The position numbers and the translations under genes are program-made. The notes beneath the pieces are model-generated. The model saw nothing but the letters and a program-made list of their open reading frames with translations, did no database searches and had not been told where the DNA came from. Of a stretch of DNA of 64,000 nucleotides, positions 62,433 to 64,000 are shown piece after piece. This DNA is from Catellatospora citrea (GTDB lineage Bacteria > Actinomycetota > Actinomycetes > Mycobacteriales > Micromonosporaceae): contig NZ_RAPR01000001.1 in assembly GCF_003610235.1 (NCBI RefSeq), positions 3,782,001-3,846,000 on the forward strand. The letters are read 5' to 3'. Positions within the stretch are counted from its first letter, which is position 1. Each line of letters begins with the position of its first letter.

Positions 62433-63305
62433 GTGGACTACCGCCGCCGCATCCGTTCGCGCCGTCTGCCGGCCGCCTTCATCCCTCTCGTAGCGACGGG
62501 CGTGTGCGCCGTCGCCTTACTCGTGATCGGTGGGGCGATGCAATGGGCATTGCACTACGGCACGAATGCGGCGCCGCCGGGCGCCGCCCAGGACCAGGAG
62601 TCGGCGTCACCCGCCAGGCTGGAACTTCCCCCCGTACGGCTGGACACCGAGGGCTTCGCCAGCTGGGCGATGCTGGACCGGCGCACCGGCCAGATCGCCG
62701 GCTCCTCCAACCTGGACGCCACGAGCGACACCATGTCCCTGATCAAGGTGTGGCTCGCCGCCGACTTCCTGCGCCGCACCGACTACCCGGACGAGCGCAG
62801 CCTGAACCGGTTGATCATCATGATCCGCGACTCGGACAACAAGGCCGCGTACGAGTTCTACGAGCGCAACGGGGGCCGGGCCGGCATCGAGCGCATGGTC
62901 GCGATCTGCGGGCTGACCGAGTCGAAGCCGTACAAGATCGACGGCTACTGGTCGAACACCGAGGTCTCGGCCCGCGACGTGGCCCGGCTGGGGGCCTGCG
63001 TGGCCGACGGCCGGGCGGCGGGGCCGCATTGGACGGACTGGCTGCTGACCCAGATGCGGCTGGTGCGCGGCGTGGGCGACTTCGGGCCCCGGGCGGTGTT
63101 CCCGCCGGAGGTGGCGGCGACCATCGCCATCAAGAACGGCTGGCTGCTGCGCACCGAGGACAAGCTGTGGCACATGGCCTGCCTGGCGGTCACCGACAAG
63201 TGGAGCATGAGCGTCCTGCTGCGCTACCCGGCACGTCTCGGCTTCGACCACGGCCGCGACCTCTGCGCCTCCGTAGCCGAACAGCTCAAACCCGCCCTCC
63301 CCTGA
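62433..63305 (+). CDS. class A beta-lactamase-like serine hydrolase
   Basis: This 290-residue exported protein has an N-terminal membrane segment (LPAAFIPLVATGVCAVALLV) and a beta-lactamase-like catalytic domain. SxxK is in TMSLIKVWLA, SDN in MIRDSDNKAAYEF and the KTG-like triad in IKNGWLL. It may be a penicillin-interacting or esterase-type protein rather than a resistance enzyme, as the usual KTG is KNG. GTG 62433 is chosen; ATG 62343 is possible but overlaps the dyad. Confidence 0.82.
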   Translation: MDYRRRIRSRRLPAAFIPLVATGVCAVALLVIGGAMQWALHYGTNAAPPGAAQDQESASPARLELPPVRLDTEGFASWAMLDRRTGQIAGSSNLDATSDTMSLIKVWLAADFLRRTDYPDERSLNRLIIMIRDSDNKAAYEFYERNGGRAGIERMVAICGLTESKPYKIDGYWSNTEVSARDVARLGACVADGRAAGPHWTDWLLTQMRLVRGVGDFGPRAVFPPEVAATIAIKNGWLLRTEDKLWHMACLAVTDKWSMSVLLRYPARLGFDHGRDLCASVAEQLKPALP

Positions 63306-63310
63306 GACGG

Positions 63311-63357
63311 AGGAAGGGCGCCTTCACCACGCTATGCGTGGTGAAGGCGCCCTTCCT
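63311..63357. terminator. perfect 22-bp hairpin, variant of the AAGGGCACCTTC family
   Basis: Left arm AGGAAGGGCGCCTTCACCAC plus GC, loop TAT, then the exact complement. It sits between convergent genes and its outer part (AAGGGCGCCTTC) resembles the other family members. It is probably a bidirectional terminator. Confidence 0.8.
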
Positions 63358-63404
63358 GACTGTCCAGAGCTGTGCGCTGCGCGGACAGCCGCGGCGCGGA
63401 CCGG

Positions 63405-64000
63405 TCAGGCCGGGCGGCGGGACTGGACGATGCGGAAGCGGCTCGCCACGAACGCGCCGTCGGTCAGCGCCGCGTTGGCGGCCGGGTTCGCGCCGGAGGC
63501 GTGGAAGTCGGAGAAGGCCGCCGACTGGTTGACGAAGATGCCGCCGGTCAGGTTCGCCGACAGGTGCACGCCCACCTCCATCGCCGCCTGCTCGACCGCG
63601 TCCAGCACGGACTCGTCGGTGCTGTAGACCGCCGCGGTGATGGCGCCCTTCTCCCCGACCGTCTCCCGGAAGATGCCGATGCTGTCGGCGGTCGACTCGG
63701 TCGGCACCGCGAAGGTCACCGGGCCGAAGCACTCGCTGCCGTAGCCGTCGGTCACCTTCACGATCATCGGGGTGCGCACCACCGCGCCGGCGTACGCCGG
63801 GTGGGCCAGCTCGGCCGAGTCGAGCACCACGTCGCCCATCTTGCGGGCGGCCTCGATGCGGTCGACCACGTCGCCGTTGACGATCGCGCCGGTGAACTCG
63901 ACGGCCTTGGCCGGGTCCGCGGTGATCGCGCGGACCGCGCCCGCGATGCCGTCCACGACCTCGTCGAAGCTCTTGTGCCCGGCCTCGGTCTCGATGCCGC
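63405..64000 (-). CDS. paaN: PaaN-like aldehyde dehydrogenase, 5' end outside window
   Basis: The last 198 codons of an aldehyde dehydrogenase-type protein are present; the frame stays open to the window edge. It has VKVTDGYGSECFGPVTFAV, YSTDESVLDAVEQAAMEVG, NLTGGIFVNQSAAFSDFHAS and the end SRFRIVQSRRP. This resembles PaaN-type aldehyde dehydrogenases of phenylacetate metabolism. The catalytic cysteine region lies outside the window, so assignment remains probable, not certain. Confidence 0.72.
   Translation of the reverse strand, partial: GIETEAGHKSFDEVVDGIAGAVRAITADPAKAVEFTGAIVNGDVVDRIEAARKMGDVVLDSAELAHPAYAGAVVRTPMIVKVTDGYGSECFGPVTFAVPTESTADSIGIFRETVGEKGAITAAVYSTDESVLDAVEQAAMEVGVHLSANLTGGIFVNQSAAFSDFHASGANPAANAALTDGAFVASRFRIVQSRRPA

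Noticed and set aside
62433..63305. Antibiotic-resistance beta-lactamase
   Set aside because: SxxK and SDN are present, but KTG is replaced by KNG and the protein is membrane-anchored; resistance is unsupported.

Overview
This window comes from a high-GC actinomycete chromosome, most likely a member of the Micromonosporaceae (inference). Four things point that way: very high third-position GC in all convincing genes; frequent GTG starts and 4-base stop/start overlaps; mycothiol genes (mshA, mshD, a mycothiol-dependent isomerase) with a GlnR-type regulator; and several families of short intergenic palindromes. No phage, transposase, CRISPR array, rRNA or tRNA was seen. It reads as ordinary chromosome with much of its interest in regulatory RNA, leader peptides and interspersed palindromes.

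Layout. 0.2-4.1 kb (minus): mshA, a YbjN-domain gene, cobD and cobC, tightly packed. 4.2-6.2 kb (plus): an SDR, a methyltransferase and two overlapping micro-ORFs. 6.2-14.2 kb: murB (minus), a mycothiol-dependent isomerase-type protein and a LacI regulator (plus), then on the minus strand an xre - hbhA-like - DUF2516 - hydrolase - EI24 - membrane endo/exonuclease-phosphatase series. The order of several of these (XRE, HbhA, DUF2516, MurB, SDR, MshA, YbjN) follows Rv0474-Rv0487 of M. tuberculosis. 14.7-18.0 kb (minus): fur - ygfZ - BKACE - asparaginase, an apparent operon. 18.2-20.9 kb (plus): a PabC-like lyase, a thiolase and a Nudix hydrolase.

20.9-25 kb (minus): pstSCAB with a PHO-box-like direct repeat upstream. 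25-34.3 kb: a membrane protein of unknown function, mshD, glnR, a membrane protein plus lmeA, a cysteine-rich 25-residue leader peptide ahead of a sulfurtransferase and a DUF1416 protein, a DsrE-like protein and a nitrobindin-like protein. This matches the gene content of Rv0812-Rv0819. 34.4-42.7 kb: an oxidoreductase, a Pit phosphate transporter with its DUF47 partner, PPK2, DUF402, a DinG/XPD-type helicase, a protein with a very cysteine-rich tail (DUF5685) and an orphan GroES-like protein. 42.8-52.9 kb: an AI-2E exporter, a PrsW protease, a SAM-IV-type riboswitch driving a class V aminotransferase, an FUSC protein, an HD-like protein, DUF4031, an FAD-linked oxidase and glpD. 52.9-64 kb: a subtilase fused to a polytopic membrane domain, a double GNAT, a sugar MFS transporter, groEL under two CIRCE operators, a pair of paralogous membrane proteins, a cold-shock protein, a class A beta-lactamase-like serine hydrolase and the 3' end of a PaaN-like aldehyde dehydrogenase.

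Themes. Phosphate handling (pst, pit/DUF47, PPK2, two PHO-box-like arrays, glpD), sulfur and thiol metabolism (mycothiol genes, the cysteine leader peptide, sulfurtransferase, SAM riboswitch) and protein quality control recur. The strongest candidates for new biology are the interspersed palindromes. One sits inside the 3' end of cobD and gives the protein a repeat-encoded tail with a TTA codon; another supplies the stop codons of two convergent genes. The 21-cysteine tail of the DUF5685 protein and the extra stem in the SAM-IV aptamer also deserve attention.
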